A DNA stretch of 64,000 nt from Branchiostoma floridae. Its lineage: Eukaryota; Chordata; Leptocardii; Amphioxiformes; Branchiostomatidae. Location: contig NC_049990.1 of NCBI RefSeq assembly GCF_000003815.2, positions 9,749,539 to 9,813,538 of the forward strand, read 5' to 3'. Positions 37,291-48,700 of the stretch are shown here, in pieces. The notes beneath the pieces are model-generated. The model had not been told where the DNA came from, made no database searches, and saw nothing but the letters and a program-made list of their open reading frames with translations. The number at the start of each line of letters is the position of its first letter. The stretch's first letter is position 1. Made by a program: the position numbers and the translations under genes.

Positions 37291-38682
37291 ATGGCAACTG
37301 CAGTCCAGACAAGACAAGAGACATGGAAGAAGGACACAGGTCCACCCCAGTGCATGTTCCTAACCGAGCGGTCAAAGATATCAAACTTCACAAACTCAAC
37401 TCATCTATATCTGACTGAAACCATTCCCGTACCTTACAAGTCTTGGACGCTCGTTCCGCAAGAGATCGGTCTGTTCCGCAAGCTTACAAGCCTCACGTTG
37501 TCCAACAACGCGTTATCGAAGAAGGCGATCGCCAACATTAGTCTTTGTGAGTCTCTAAAAACGCTGATCCTGACGAGTTGCAAGATCACTCATCTACCTG
37601 CTCAAATCAGCAGGCTGGTGAATTTAGAGACTCTGGACATCAGTTACAACGAGTTAACCCGCATACAGAGCTTCGTCTGTACCCTTCCAGCTCTAAAATC
37701 TCTCAGGGCCAGACATAACCGGATTTTTGACGTCAAGAATATCAGATCTTTGGTAAAGTCGAGAATCGTCACGCTAGATCTGAAGGGAAATTTGCTACAG
37801 TCCTTCAACACCAGATTCAGCAGGTCGAAAACGCTGCGATACTTGGACCTATCGGAGAACATCATCACTCATGTTATCTTCTTCAAAGATGACCTTCCGC
37901 TCTTAGAGAAGCTAGACTGTGAAGGGAACAAAATCACAGCTTTTAACGTCATGGAGCAACGGAAACTGAACACGCGAAGCAACCTGCGGTGGCTCTCTCT
38001 GGCCAAGAACTGTCTCAGGACCTTCCCGAATGCGGTTTTCAGGTTGACCTCACTGGAGGCACTAGATGTTTCTCAGAACACTTTTGTTTCCATCCCGAGA
38101 GAGGTGGAGGTTATGAAACATCTCAAGTCGTTCATCGCCTCACGGAACCACCTAAGAAGTTTACCACGTGAGTTGTTCTGCCTACCGCAGCTGAAGCTCG
38201 TCAACGTTGGTAACAACAGGCTCCACCATTGGCGACATGAATCATGGAATCCCGACGACGCCATCTTGTCTCAGGAGATGCACACCTTGATCTTGGCCGG
38301 GAACAAACTGGAAAGCGTTCCATCAGTGGTCTACAGTTTCCCGTCTCTAGAGCATCTAGACATGAGCAGAAATAAGCTCAGAAAGTTCCCAGTGATGTTC
38401 AAAAATAAAAAGAAGCCGGCGATCGTTTCGCTCGACTTGTCGCACAACAAGCTGAATCATTTCCCGTTCGAAGAGCTCGACAATCTCCGGAGACTTCGTC
38501 GCCTGAATCTTCACCACAACGAACTGACGGAGATTCCCGAGGACCTGACGAAGATGTGGTGCGAGAGTGAAGTGACGTTGGCGAACAATCCCATCAAATG
38601 GCCCCCGTTAGATATCTGCGTACAGGGTCTTCCCGCTATTGAAGAGTTTTACAAACTGGTAGGGCCGAAGAAGTCGACTTGA
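37291..38682 (+). CDS. LRR-only protein, paralogue of the neighbouring ROCO protein's LRR half
   Basis: A single-exon frame of 463 residues made of about 14-16 leucine-rich repeats (LETLDISYNELT, LRYLDLSENIIT, LEALDVSQNTFVSIP, LEHLDMSRNKLRKFP, IVSLDLSHNKLNHFP), with no signal peptide or membrane segment, so probably cytosolic. It matches the first exon of the downstream ROCO gene in length, order and detail, down to the last LRR cap (LANNPIKWPP versus [10 protein letters not shown], then FYK). It stops just where the paralogue splices into its GTPase exons. A donor-like CAG|GTACGT at 36068/36069 and an acceptor (TTCTCTTGTAG) ending at 37167 suggest a 5' UTR exon. The start has a good context (TTACCATGG). 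Function unknown; it may bind partners of the ROCO protein. What is seen: LRRs and paralogy. What is inferred: loss of the Roc-COR half after duplication. Confidence 0.85.
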   Translation: MATAVQTRQETWKKDTGPPQCMFLTERSKISNFTNSTHLYLTETIPVPYKSWTLVPQEIGLFRKLTSLTLSNNALSKKAIANISLCESLKTLILTSCKITHLPAQISRLVNLETLDISYNELTRIQSFVCTLPALKSLRARHNRIFDVKNIRSLVKSRIVTLDLKGNLLQSFNTRFSRSKTLRYLDLSENIITHVIFFKDDLPLLEKLDCEGNKITAFNVMEQRKLNTRSNLRWLSLAKNCLRTFPNAVFRLTSLEALDVSQNTFVSIPREVEVMKHLKSFIASRNHLRSLPRELFCLPQLKLVNVGNNRLHHWRHESWNPDDAILSQEMHTLILAGNKLESVPSVVYSFPSLEHLDMSRNKLRKFPVMFKNKKKPAIVSLDLSHNKLNHFPFEELDNLRRLRRLNLHHNELTEIPEDLTKMWCESEVTLANNPIKWPPLDICVQGLPAIEEFYKLVGPKKST

Positions 38683-38935
38683 ATAACGTATCCGGTTTCG
38701 GCTAGCCTGATTTAATCGCGCTTCTCAGGCCCGTCGTACATTGCGGGGAGGAGGCTACAAGCTCCGGATAGCGGAGTTTGCGTTACACAGACTAGGTTTC
38801 GGCATGTTCGGGAAATCTTCGGAATGAAAGAGTGCAATACACGACAATGCTTGCTGTGAGTGACACTACTACGGCATGGTAACGATTGGAATACTTTAAT
38901 TTTGTACGTGCTCTTTTCTGTACACCAATCACGTG

Positions 38936-38941
38936 AATAAA
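38936..38941 (+). terminator. Polyadenylation signal of the LRR-only gene
   Basis: AATAAA lies 254 bases after the stop codon, with a GT/T-rich stretch following (TATTGTTGCGTC). It would end the LRR-only transcript before the ROCO gene, supporting two separate genes. Confidence 0.6.
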
Positions 38942-41900
38942 TATTGTTGCGTCTCTTATATTTTTATATTTGTCCAGTATTCTATTGAGATTGAGATTGA
39001 GATTCATCTTGAACAGGCCGATGCCCATCATTTTTTGCATTCTCGCTCCGAGACTCGAACTTTAAAAATGGACAGTTTTGTGCAGTCTTATACGTAAAGA
39101 AAATTACGTGTACTGGTCTGAAAGGGACAACTTTCCTTAAGCCATCGACACATCAAATTTCGAATTCTGTCCTACATTTTGTAGCATATGTGAGTTTGTT
39201 GATGAGTTTATGTGGGGAGGTTGGGAGTGGAAAGGCCGACTGTTTGCCACTAGCCTTTGCAAATGAAACTTGTAGTTCTTGAAATCACGTTCAATACATG
39301 GTTTAGCTCTGACCTTTGCTGTTTAACCCTTGTACCGCCAGGGAGTATAAAAACCACCCTTTACAATAGCCCCGTGACACCGCAAGGGTTAAGGTTATGT
39401 ATTTCTCTCGTTACTATGTACCTGTATGCACACACCGTCTCTGTTACAGTATCGTGTGCTACTTGTACTTTGTCACCGTGTTGTTGGTAGGGCGTAACAC
39501 AAACATTGTGTCAAGAAACAGTGTTGCGCGTTAATGTGGGAAAGTTTACAGAGACCAAGAGAGCAGGCGTCAAATTCTGCAAGACAAATATTGTGCCGAG
39601 AAAGTTACTTTTATGTGACTATATATAGCTGGTACAGAAGTTGGCCCAGAAGTTACGTTGTAGCAAAAAGTTAGCATGTAACTTTGGTTGGAAATTCAGG
39701 GGTCCAAAAGTAACTGTTACAACCATGGCCAATCAGAAATATGTACTGATAAGTAGTTATACATCGAAGCTAATAATTTTCTCAGGGTCTTGCTGTTTAA
39801 ATACACGAAGGAAGTCGACATTAATGTCAAGGACATATGCGTTTGTTGGCAGGAAGTCGTAATCATTTGTACACAAACTGACAGTGAATACAATAGAAAG
39901 ACAAGCATGCCTGTTACGTTGTTCAAACTTTCACGTCTTCTCTCGTATTTCATAAAAACCACTGTCGTGCGATTAAACATAGAAAAGAATATACTATTCA
40001 CAATGTCGTTGGTACAATCTTATTTCAAAATTCGTATAAGATACCGAAAAATACCTACGGGTAACATAATAACGTTACTCAGTCACCAAATTTTCAGAGT
40101 GTTAGAACATAAACTTTACGCTTAGTTTAATGACATTGGACTTAAATGTCTATACTATTAAATCCCCCTTAAGTGTGTGACCGTAAGATACCTCGAGAGG
40201 ATCGTTCGACACGAACCACCTGTTTTTCCCACCCTCCAATCGACCCTTGTGTGCAACCCAATACGTGACGTCACAGACGCCGTGTTGTTTTAAGACAGCG
40301 CCCGTGAATGCTGAACAAATGGCAGGTTTTACTCGAGTGTTTTTCTTGTTAGCTAAACCTTCGTGCCAACACTGCGCAAACGGTAAACAGCGGACGCCAT
40401 ACCACGGACGATGTCCGTTCCTCTGAGGAAGAAACCCCTCCCGATTGGAGTAAAAATAGCTCGACATTCAGGTCTACATAGAATCCCTCCGCGTCGCCAA
40501 GGCAACATAGTTCCCAGAGGGCAGTGAATCGTTCAACAGGTGGGTTGCGTTCGCTCCTTTTGTGACTGGCTACAAACGAATTCATTGAGACTTAATTGAG
40601 CGTACTGAAGTTGTACGGCATGCAAGAAGCCATAGCTCTTTTTAGGCACCGGCGCCCGTGACAAAGTCTGCAGTACTTGACCTAAGTCTATAAAAAGTTG
40701 ATTTCTTGTCGCCATTTAAAAGAGCTGTTCCGTGGTTGAGTTTGTATGCAGCTTAGGATAATGTTACATGTCTTACGTTTGGTATCTCTTGTACCTTTAT
40801 TTGGTTCCACATAGGTAAAAATACACTTAAAACATATCAACAATTCAGCATAGCACAAAACTGAGACAGATTGTACTTTATTCGCGCATGATAAATGTTG
40901 GTTTACATAGTTCATATATTGATCTTTCAGCAGGTGTGGTGAAGTTGTACTTGGTTTCCTAATCAACATGTAAAGTGATCCGTTCTGGTTCGCTCCAGTG
41001 ACTATTGTTGTCTAAACGTTTGACAGCCCCACGCTTTACCCTACACTGTGTTATTCAGTGTCACTCCTGGAGACCACTCCATGGTAAATTTCAAACATTT
41101 TTATATCAAACTTTGCATAAGATATGAGATCGAAGTGGATTTGCATAAGGTCTTGAGTGTCAACGCAAGAGCTTTGCTTATCAGATGTCCGAGATAGATT
41201 TTAAAACCCAGCACAAACATTACGTTAACTATCTACGAAATTCGGCGAAGCATTGACCGTTTACTGTTATAATAGTCCCTAAAACCTGCTAACTTTCTCC
41301 CTACATTCTCACGGCTATATATAGTCTTCATGGATCACACCCAGTCATTCTTTGGATTCATATGATCGAAAGAATTTGTGTCATAAAAACACCTCAACTC
41401 GTAGACAACTAATGATTAGTTGCAAATGATACACATTTTAAGAGCGTTATGTCGTTTCCCATCGATATACATAATCATCTAGCACTCAGGTTGGTTGGTA
41501 CGCGTCAAGTTATACACGATGTCTTGGCGTTAAATTGTCGTCATTGGTAACGGTAGGGAAACTTTATTACAAACGAGGTGTCGCTTTCTACAGTTACCGG
41601 TGCATTTGCGGGTAATTAATCTTAGTTACCCTTCAGAATACGAGACTTTCTAGTTGCCTATACGCTTTTAAAACCACACTTGTTACCACAGTCTTTAAGA
41701 CAGGCGGCAGACATCAAAGAGCTCGTCACGTCCGTGGATTTACCCACCTGACAGGTATAGCGCCTTGTTGACCCGGCTTAACAGAGTAAAGCAATACTTG
41801 TCGAGCTAAATAGGCAGGTTTATTCATACTAGTCCTGCTATAGACAACTTGGGAAGGCTGTGACAAAAGACAGGATGTAGCCTTAACCGTACACAGGCAT

Positions 41901-42240
41901 GAAAGTTTCTGTTCGCATGTAAATGGCCGCCAAGTAAGGTCAGTGATCTGGTAATAGACCATATAACATGTATTGCATTGTTTTAGGAGCTCTCATGTTA
42001 CGTTATCAGGTTAAGTCCTGTTTTGATAACAGGCCTGTACGGTTTTCGTAGACACCGTATCATTTCGTCAGTTTGGGGGATTTGGTCAATATTTGTGCCA
42101 ACTGTTTACAAAAATACTGAGTAAAACAGCTGACGCCAAACTTAGTCTAGCTCAGAAAAATAACTTACTGTTGCTTCATTCGTTGGAAACACCGTTGCAA
42201 AACGACCTATATCCACTGGACAGACAGGTTAGTTAAAGGT
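38942..42240. other. Spacer between the two LRR genes
   Basis: No coding exon is recognised. It holds the small TTAA-flanked element at 39323-39392 and a TATA-like TATAAAAA at about 40689. Immediately before the ROCO gene a TATATAA (about 42241) and an acceptor-like site ending at 42276 offer two possible 5' ends for that transcript. Confidence 0.45.
39323..39392. mobile_element. Tiny TTAA-flanked inverted-repeat element (piggyBac-like MITE)
   Basis: TTAA at both ends, followed inward by CCCTTGTACCGCC on the left and, complemented, CCCTTGCGGTG on the right. TTAA duplication with CCCT-type ends is the piggyBac pattern. At about 70 bp it is very short and non-coding, so the superfamily call is tentative. 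Confidence 0.5.
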
Positions 42241-42334
42241 CTATATAATTCATTGAACACTTTTTTCTCTTTTTAGGTGACAGCACAAACCAACTTCACT
42301 CCCATAGCAAGAAGGAGGTGTCGACCAACTAAAA

Positions 42335-45300
42335 ATGGCACAAGGAAAGGGGGCGAGCCGCCAGGCGTACTTTCTCACCGACCCAAACAAGTACGGCCGC
42401 TTCAAGAAAATGTCGCGAATCGTCCTCACCCACCCCAACCCTGACGCCACGCCGGTCCGGAACCAGTCCCTTGTCACCAGCGACATCGCCTTGTTCACAA
42501 ATCTGACAACTATGACAATCTGCAATAACACTTTGACTGGGAAGTCGTTGAGAAATATCTGCCTCTGCCCTACGTTGTCCACAGTTACGGTCAACAACTG
42601 TGCGGTGCCATATTTACCGGGGCAGATGGCTAAACTAGAGCGGCTCGAACATCTCGACGTGAGTTTCAATGAAATCACGTTCATCCCGGATGCCGTTTGC
42701 AAACTTCCCAAGCTTAAGACTCTCAAGGCACGCGGGAACAGGGTAACCACCTTGAAGAGCATCAAGTCTCTCAGACATTCCAACATGACCCTTCTTGACT
42801 TGAGCGAGAACTTCGTCGAAACCGTCGCCCCGAAAGACAACCAATCACCAACATTGAGAGATCTCGATCTCTCGTCCAATAGACTGCGGTCTTTCTCCAT
42901 GAAAGCGAGCGACTGGCCCGAGTTAAGAAGTTTGAATTGTTCCGACAACAAGATGACGAGCTTTACTATCATGTTCAGGGTACGAAAGGCAGGGGAGGGG
43001 AAGCTTAACAGGTTGTTGCTAAGCAGCAACCGACTCATAAAAATCCCGAACACCGTGTACGATCTACGCGGGCTGGAGATTCTGGACATATCGAGTAATC
43101 TCATCGATCTCGTTCCCGGGAATATCCGGGGTCTGAGCCACCTCTCGTCCCTCGACGTCAGTCGCAACAGACTCAAGGCATTGACACTTGACATTTTCTG
43201 CATGCCGAACTTGACCTCGCTTGACCTCTCTCACAACATGCTCGTCCGAGCGAACTATGATGCTCAATCCGGGCCAGTGGGCGTTCAGCTGTCCGAGACT
43301 CTCAAATCCTTGGACCTGAGCTACAATAGGTTTCCTGATATCCCAAGCATTGTCATCTTGTTGCGTGGTTTAGAAGAGTTAGATTTAAGCCATAACGAAA
43401 TCACGAAGTCCGAACTTGAACTCCCAGAGAACGGCCCGGACAAGCGGAATTCGAAAGAAGGAACCAAACTGAAGACTTTGAACTTGGGAGGAAATAAACT
43501 ACAAAACCTACCGCTTGTGTGGTGGTCTAAACTTTCCCAGCTGACGGAACTGGATTTGTCCGGAAACGACATCAGCGTGATCCCGCCGGAGGTTGTCAAC
43601 ATATCACAGACCTGTAACGTCAACCTAGCCGGGAACCCCCTGCAAGAGCCTCCGTACAGCGTGTGTCGGTGGGGGTTTTCTGCTATAGCGGATTTCTACA
43701 AGGACTTGAGCGTAGGAGAGGACAACTTTTGCAGGTAAGGCTGATGAAACTACATGTACGATCTTGTTACGCGTCGATTATCATTAGGTAATCGACGCGT
43801 AACAAGATCGTACATGTAGTTTCATCCATCCATTCATCCATCCATCCATCCATCCATCCATCCATCCATCTATCCATCCATCCATCAATCCATTCATCCA
43901 TCCAGCCATTCATCCATCCATTCATCCTTTCATCCTTAGATTAGCCTGGGTACCATCCGGTAGTAGTTCGCTCCAATGTTCGCTTCTGGAATAGCAGAGA
44001 AGCGACTGTATATATTGTATCATAAAAGTCGGAGCGAGAAGCGACTGTATATAGTGTAAAATAAACGTCGGAGCGAACTTCTATTCGAATAGTACCCAGG
44101 CTTTCCTTAAATTCCTTATTTAATTTCTTTCTTCCTTCATTCTATCATTCCTTCAGACATATCCTCATTGAATGTCGCAGGGATGATGATGCTAACACTT
44201 TTACAAACTCTTCTTCTTTATCCCAGTATGAACGTGATGGTAGTCGGTGCCAGGGACTCCGGTAAGACGGTGTTGGTGCACGCCATCAGGCGGAGTGAGG
44301 CACGGTTCGTGTCCTGGGTACCTCAACCCACCATCGGCGTTGAGGTAAGTAGTTTTTGGCGACACCACAGGGATGGTGCCAATTAAAAACTCTGTTACGA
44401 TAGAACATTACAAAATGAGGTTTGAAGTTGAAGCACGGTCTATTGCACGAAGCATTGGTTCCATATAGCTCACAGTTGACGTTGGGGTGAGTTGAGAGAT
44501 TTTTTGGCGATACCTCAGGTACAATGTTGTAACGAGTATTCCAAAATGTGTTTTGTTCTGGGGTGATTTATGTTTTACACGTAAACCATTCGAAATAATA
44601 TTTCAGTCCTATGTGTCTACATTCATAACCCTCCACTTAATGTAATGATGCATAACTCCTGGGAAGCGTCTTTGAGTGATTATGTCGTTTCCTTTTCAGA
44701 TCACCGACTTCGAGCTCCAGATGCCGGACCAGAACACGGACCAGATGTCGGAGATGGACGCGTTCCTCGGCCTGGCGTCCTCCAAGTGCCCGTGTGACAA
44801 GCTGAACGTAAGGACCTGGGACTTCTCCGGGGACCCCAGTTACAGCGGCTACTACAGGTTCCTGCCGGCCTCCACACGGCTGGTGCTCCTGGTCACCGAT
44901 CTCAGCAGGTTCTCACCGGACAGCTTCGCCGTCAACGTCGAGTCGTGGTTCACAAACGGTAAGGTTTACTTTAGCTCAATCTCAAAGCAGGTCTCAGAAA
45001 AACGCTCTTTCCTTTCTATGGAAAAAAGATATCTACTAAAAGATGTACATGGATTCTGCATCTGCTTGGAGCTTAATGTTGGTCGCCAAGACAATGCTCC
45101 CCACGCACGATGTACTAGGAATTCGTCGAGGACGCAGTTCACAGAAGGAACATAATATGGTCAGAGTGTTTGATTTACGCAGATTGTTGTTTCTCTCGGC
45201 AGTGTCCAGTCGGTTGCGCAGCCCGATTGTCATCCCCGTGGCGACCCACCTGGACGCCATTCCCGAAGAGAGTATCATCCAATCCCGCTGCCGCACCCTG

Positions 45301-48118
45301 CTCAGGCTGCTGATGGAACTCACACAGAGACGGGCGCTAGAGATACGCACAGGTATTCCTTCCTTCTTTCTCCTTCCTTTCTTTCTTTCTTCCTACCTCC
45401 TTCCTTCCTTCCTTTCCACCGTCCTTCCTTCCCACCGTCCTTCCTTCATTCCCTTCTCCCATTTCTTTCCCTCCTTTGAATTCTTCTTTTCTCCCTCCTT
45501 ATTCGCACCCTTCCTCCTTCCTTCCTTTCTCCTCCCTCCCTCCTTTTTGCCTTTTGACTCTAGCTAACTTTCTATGATCTATGGAAAAAACACATGTATT
45601 TGCAACAGGTCACATTCAAAATGTCTTTTGGTATTTGCAGCTCTCAGCGAAGCTAAGGTCTCTCTCAACATTCACGGCGGGGAGCTGGCGAGGGAAAAGG
45701 TCGCTGAGTTGGAAGGAATCCTGAAGACACAACCTGTCGTGTATTCCAGCGTCTTCTCCGTCAGCGCTATCTCAGGCCGAGGGATCGAGTCTCTCAAGCA
45801 AATCATCCGGAAATGTGCAATGAACCCGAAGATGGTGCCCGAAGTCACCCGAACCTTGCCGAAGTCCTGGCTCGTCGTTCGCGACGGCATCCGGAAGGAG
45901 AGCATGCCCGTCGTCAACATGCAGTACTTCAGAGAGTCGCTGTTGTCGCTCGTGCCTTCTGGCCTTATCCAATCACAGGTAAAGGTCATCGCAACGTACT
46001 TCAAGGAGACCGGCGACGTCTTGTATTTTCCCGACATTCCTGGCATGGAAGATGACGTCATTCTCCGCCCCTCTTGGTTGGTTGAGAAACTCAGCGCCGT
46101 CATACGTCACGACATGGAGAAGACGCTGTCGTGGCCACTTGAAGGTAAGAAGGATTGTCTCAGAAAGCAGGGGGTCTCGAAGAAAGACTTCTTCAGGATG
46201 CGTCGAGAGGTCTCAGAGAAAGCATGGCTGGACTTCAGACTTGTGAAGTGTCTGTGGGAGGAGCCACCGGAGACATACCACAGGGTTCTAATGACCATCA
46301 TCGAACAGTTCAGCTTGGGGTGCAAGGTCGTCGCCATGGAAACGGTACAGCAAATGTCGTCCGATGTCCCCGACAAAGCGACGAAAGCGCGGGCATTTGG
46401 ACAGAAGGAAGCGGCGAAGGTCCTGTTCCCTTTCTACCTCTGGAGCGAGCGACCCGCGGACTTGAACCAAGCCTGGCCCAAGAAGTGTCCGCTGACGTCA
46501 CAGGAAGTGAGCGTCACGTACCGGCTGCAGGGGTCCTCTACAACCGGCACGTTCCGCAGCCTTGTTGTCAGGTAAGGACTCGAAACTACTTTTTAGTAAT
46601 CATCTCTGTGTTGTGCCCACCTGTTGTGGTCACTTTAAAGTTTTGTTGGTCCCTTGCTTGGACTGGCCTTCCCTCTCGACTATTAGCCTGGCACGCAACT
46701 GGTCTATCTTTATCAACGAACCTGTTTTCAACGGGTATTGGATGGGGCTACGGGTACTGGATATAGCTCATCATCATCGGTCGACGTGCTTACACACGAC
46801 GGGGTTATACCACCCATTAGTTACGGGGTGACATACCCTTTCGCTGGTTTATTGCGAGACGGGGGTGCGCCAGGTCTCCCGTCCACAGATATAGCTACCA
46901 CTGACAGATGAAATAGGAATGGATACAGGGTAAAGGGCTATTCTAGTGCAGTAGCCAACTGCATGCCAATTGTAGCCGTCTAAAATTAGAGACTAAAACA
47001 CTATATCTCCCCATATTGTCCACAGGTACCATTTGATCAAGCCAAAGTTGGAGTTCCTGCAGCTGTGGAGAGATGGCGCTGTGTTCAAGCGGGAGGCCGA
47101 CAACAGAGCCTTCACCTTCCTCATGACCGTTGAGTCGGCCAGGGAGACATCCGGGACCTTAACCCTGAGCGTGCGCACTGGGAAGGGACGGGAGGCGCTA
47201 CAGGCGGTGTGGGAGGTCCTGCTGCCGCTGCTGATGGAGGTGGAACGGCTGTTTGCTCAGCTGACAGGTACGTAAATAATAAATACCGTGGCCCGTAAGG
47301 ACACATCATCATCTGTCGTCCCTGCATGGCGGGCGGGGTAAGATGGCGCACATAGCACTCGATCTTTCAAGGACACAACGCAAAAGTACTTTGTCGTACC
47401 TGGAAGTGGTCTTACGCCAGGGCTTTAGAAGTGCTTTCGCGCAGTGTCTTTATAGGCAACGGTAGGTAAGAAACCAACGATTTTTTCACTTCCTTTCTCA
47501 ATATCTCATTCACGTTTTCGTTGATTCAAACATACACACGTAATTTTTTTCCCATCATTTATTTGCTGATTCGTATACTCACCAACTTACACTGCGGTAA
47601 GGTGTTGGCTCAAGAAACTAGTGAAAAAAAACCTCATGAAGTTTAGACTCTAGCAAAACCTTCTTAAAGATGACCTTATTGATATTGTCAGCATCCAGAA
47701 ATAATGAACTTTGAAGCAGATATGACATTTTTTAGAGGAATGCTGTATTTGTTTTTACTTTTCTAGGCTGTGTGTCAAGGGGGGGTGGCCACTTACGCAC
47801 TTACTTTCCAATATTCAAGTGCTAAACATGGTATTATGTGCATTATTTTCAGGAGCAAGAGTGGACCGCTACAGCGCATGCCCCAGGTGTCGCCAGCCGA
47901 GTTTCACCGGGCAGTGGACGCACCCGGAGGCCGCTCGGATATCCGGAGGGACGGTGTGCTCACACTGCAAGGACAGGGTAGAGTTAGGGTACCTGGTGCC
48001 GCCCAGGGATGTGACGAGCGTGACAAACCCTGGAGGTGGAAGGACCGCTGTGGTAACCGAACCTGAAGACCCCAAACCTCACACGTCAGTGGACGGCAGT
48101 GTGGTAGAAACACATTAG
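42335..48118 (+). CDS. LRR-Roc-COR (ROCO) protein, MFHAS1-like
   Basis: A ROCO family GTPase, 1121 residues from seven exons with agreeing phases: 42335-43734, 44227-44344, 44700-44958, 45203-45352, 45641-46571, 47026-47267, 47853-48118. Residues 1-466 are LRRs. The Roc domain follows: P-loop GARDSGKT, switch Thr in QPTIGVE, G3 as DFSGDP (the usual Gln is Asp), G4 THLD, G5 SAIS. The COR domain starts near [10 protein letters not shown] and includes [32 protein letters not shown]. The last exon has two Cys pairs (CPRC, CSHC) like a zinc ribbon. The layout without a kinase and with N-terminal LRRs fits the MFHAS1 type, whose human member acts in innate signalling. Substrates are unknown. The LRR-only gene upstream is its tandem paralogue. 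Exact orthology is not claimed, because lancelets carry many ROCO genes. Confidence 0.92.
43743..43826. repeat. Perfect 38-bp-arm hairpin in the first ROCO intron
   Basis: Left arm 43743-43780 and right arm 43789-43826 are exact reverse complements (arm begins GATGAAACTACATGTACGAT) separated by the 8-base loop TCATTAGG. It begins 8 bases after the 5' splice site, so the pre-mRNA would fold it. It runs straight into the ATCC repeat. Could be a young foldback insertion, a small-RNA-like hairpin or a sequencing fold-back artefact. Confidence 0.9.
43823..43935. repeat. ATCC tetranucleotide microsatellite
   Basis: Runs of CATC/ATCC with scattered changes (CATT, CTAT, CAGC) following the hairpin in ROCO intron 1. 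Confidence 0.95.
43943..44102. mobile_element. Short inverted-repeat element with internal duplication
   Basis: Ends AGCCTGGGTAC and GTACCCAGGCT are inverted, with a second inverted pair inside (AGTTCGCTCC and GGAGCGAACT). The centre holds a tandem duplication of GAAGCGACTGTATATA...GTCGGAGCGA. About 160 bp, non-coding, MITE-like. Confidence 0.65.
45355..45565. repeat. CCTT-rich pyrimidine tract in ROCO intron 4
   Basis: More than 200 bases of almost pure C/T on the plus strand (TTCCTTCC units) right after the exon 4 donor. Simple sequence; the reading frame through it is not a gene. Confidence 0.93.
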
Positions 48119-48694
48119 AAACGTTAACGTTAGATACCAGATAGACCGACTGAACAGCGCACCTAGCGGGCCTTCCAGCGCGCTACAAACCCCGTAGCTG
48201 ATAGGACCGCTGTGGTACGTAACTGAACGTCAAGCATTTAAACCCGAAACGTCAGTCGACAACAGTGTGTTACAATCATATTAGGGACGTGAAAACTCAC
48301 CGCAGAGCCTGGCTGAATAGCGCACCTAGCGGTAAACTGGTAAAATGCCGTTCAGCACCAAGGACAGGGGCGACAACACAACAAAGTGGACAGAGAGGTC
48401 GTGCGACGCACGCGGCTCAGGAGATTGAATTATAGGGAATTACAATTACATGTTGATGAAATAAAAACGACAGGGCTGTTTCTGAAGGAACTTTGTTGGG
48501 CTGCAAACGATTCTTGTAGAGCCGTTTCCAATACTCACCTCCATGTTTCCTAGAACAGCCCTCAGTGACGTTTAGATGATTTGAAGTAACCTAGAAGTTA
48601 TTTCCAGAAAATGTTTGAAACATATTTACCCTTGTATATATATGTATATATCATATTGATGTAAACCATAAACTGTACGTACAACGTGTTGCAA

Positions 48695-48700
48695 AATAAA
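48695..48700 (+). terminator. Polyadenylation signal of the ROCO gene
   Basis: AATAAA lies 577 bases after the stop; an earlier AATAAA occurs in GATGAAATAAAAACG at about 48460. Either could end the transcript. Confidence 0.5.

Noticed and set aside
38641-44344. LRR-only exon spliced to the Roc-COR exons as an alternative first exon
   Set aside because: The only donor-like site near its end (CTG|GTAGGG after 38658) leaves phase 0, whereas the Roc exon at 44227 needs phase 2; a polyadenylation signal at 38936 also separates the genes.
45043-45567. 174-codon frame rich in Ser/Phe/Leu/Pro
   Set aside because: Runs through the pyrimidine tract in a ROCO intron and is out of frame with the real exon 4.
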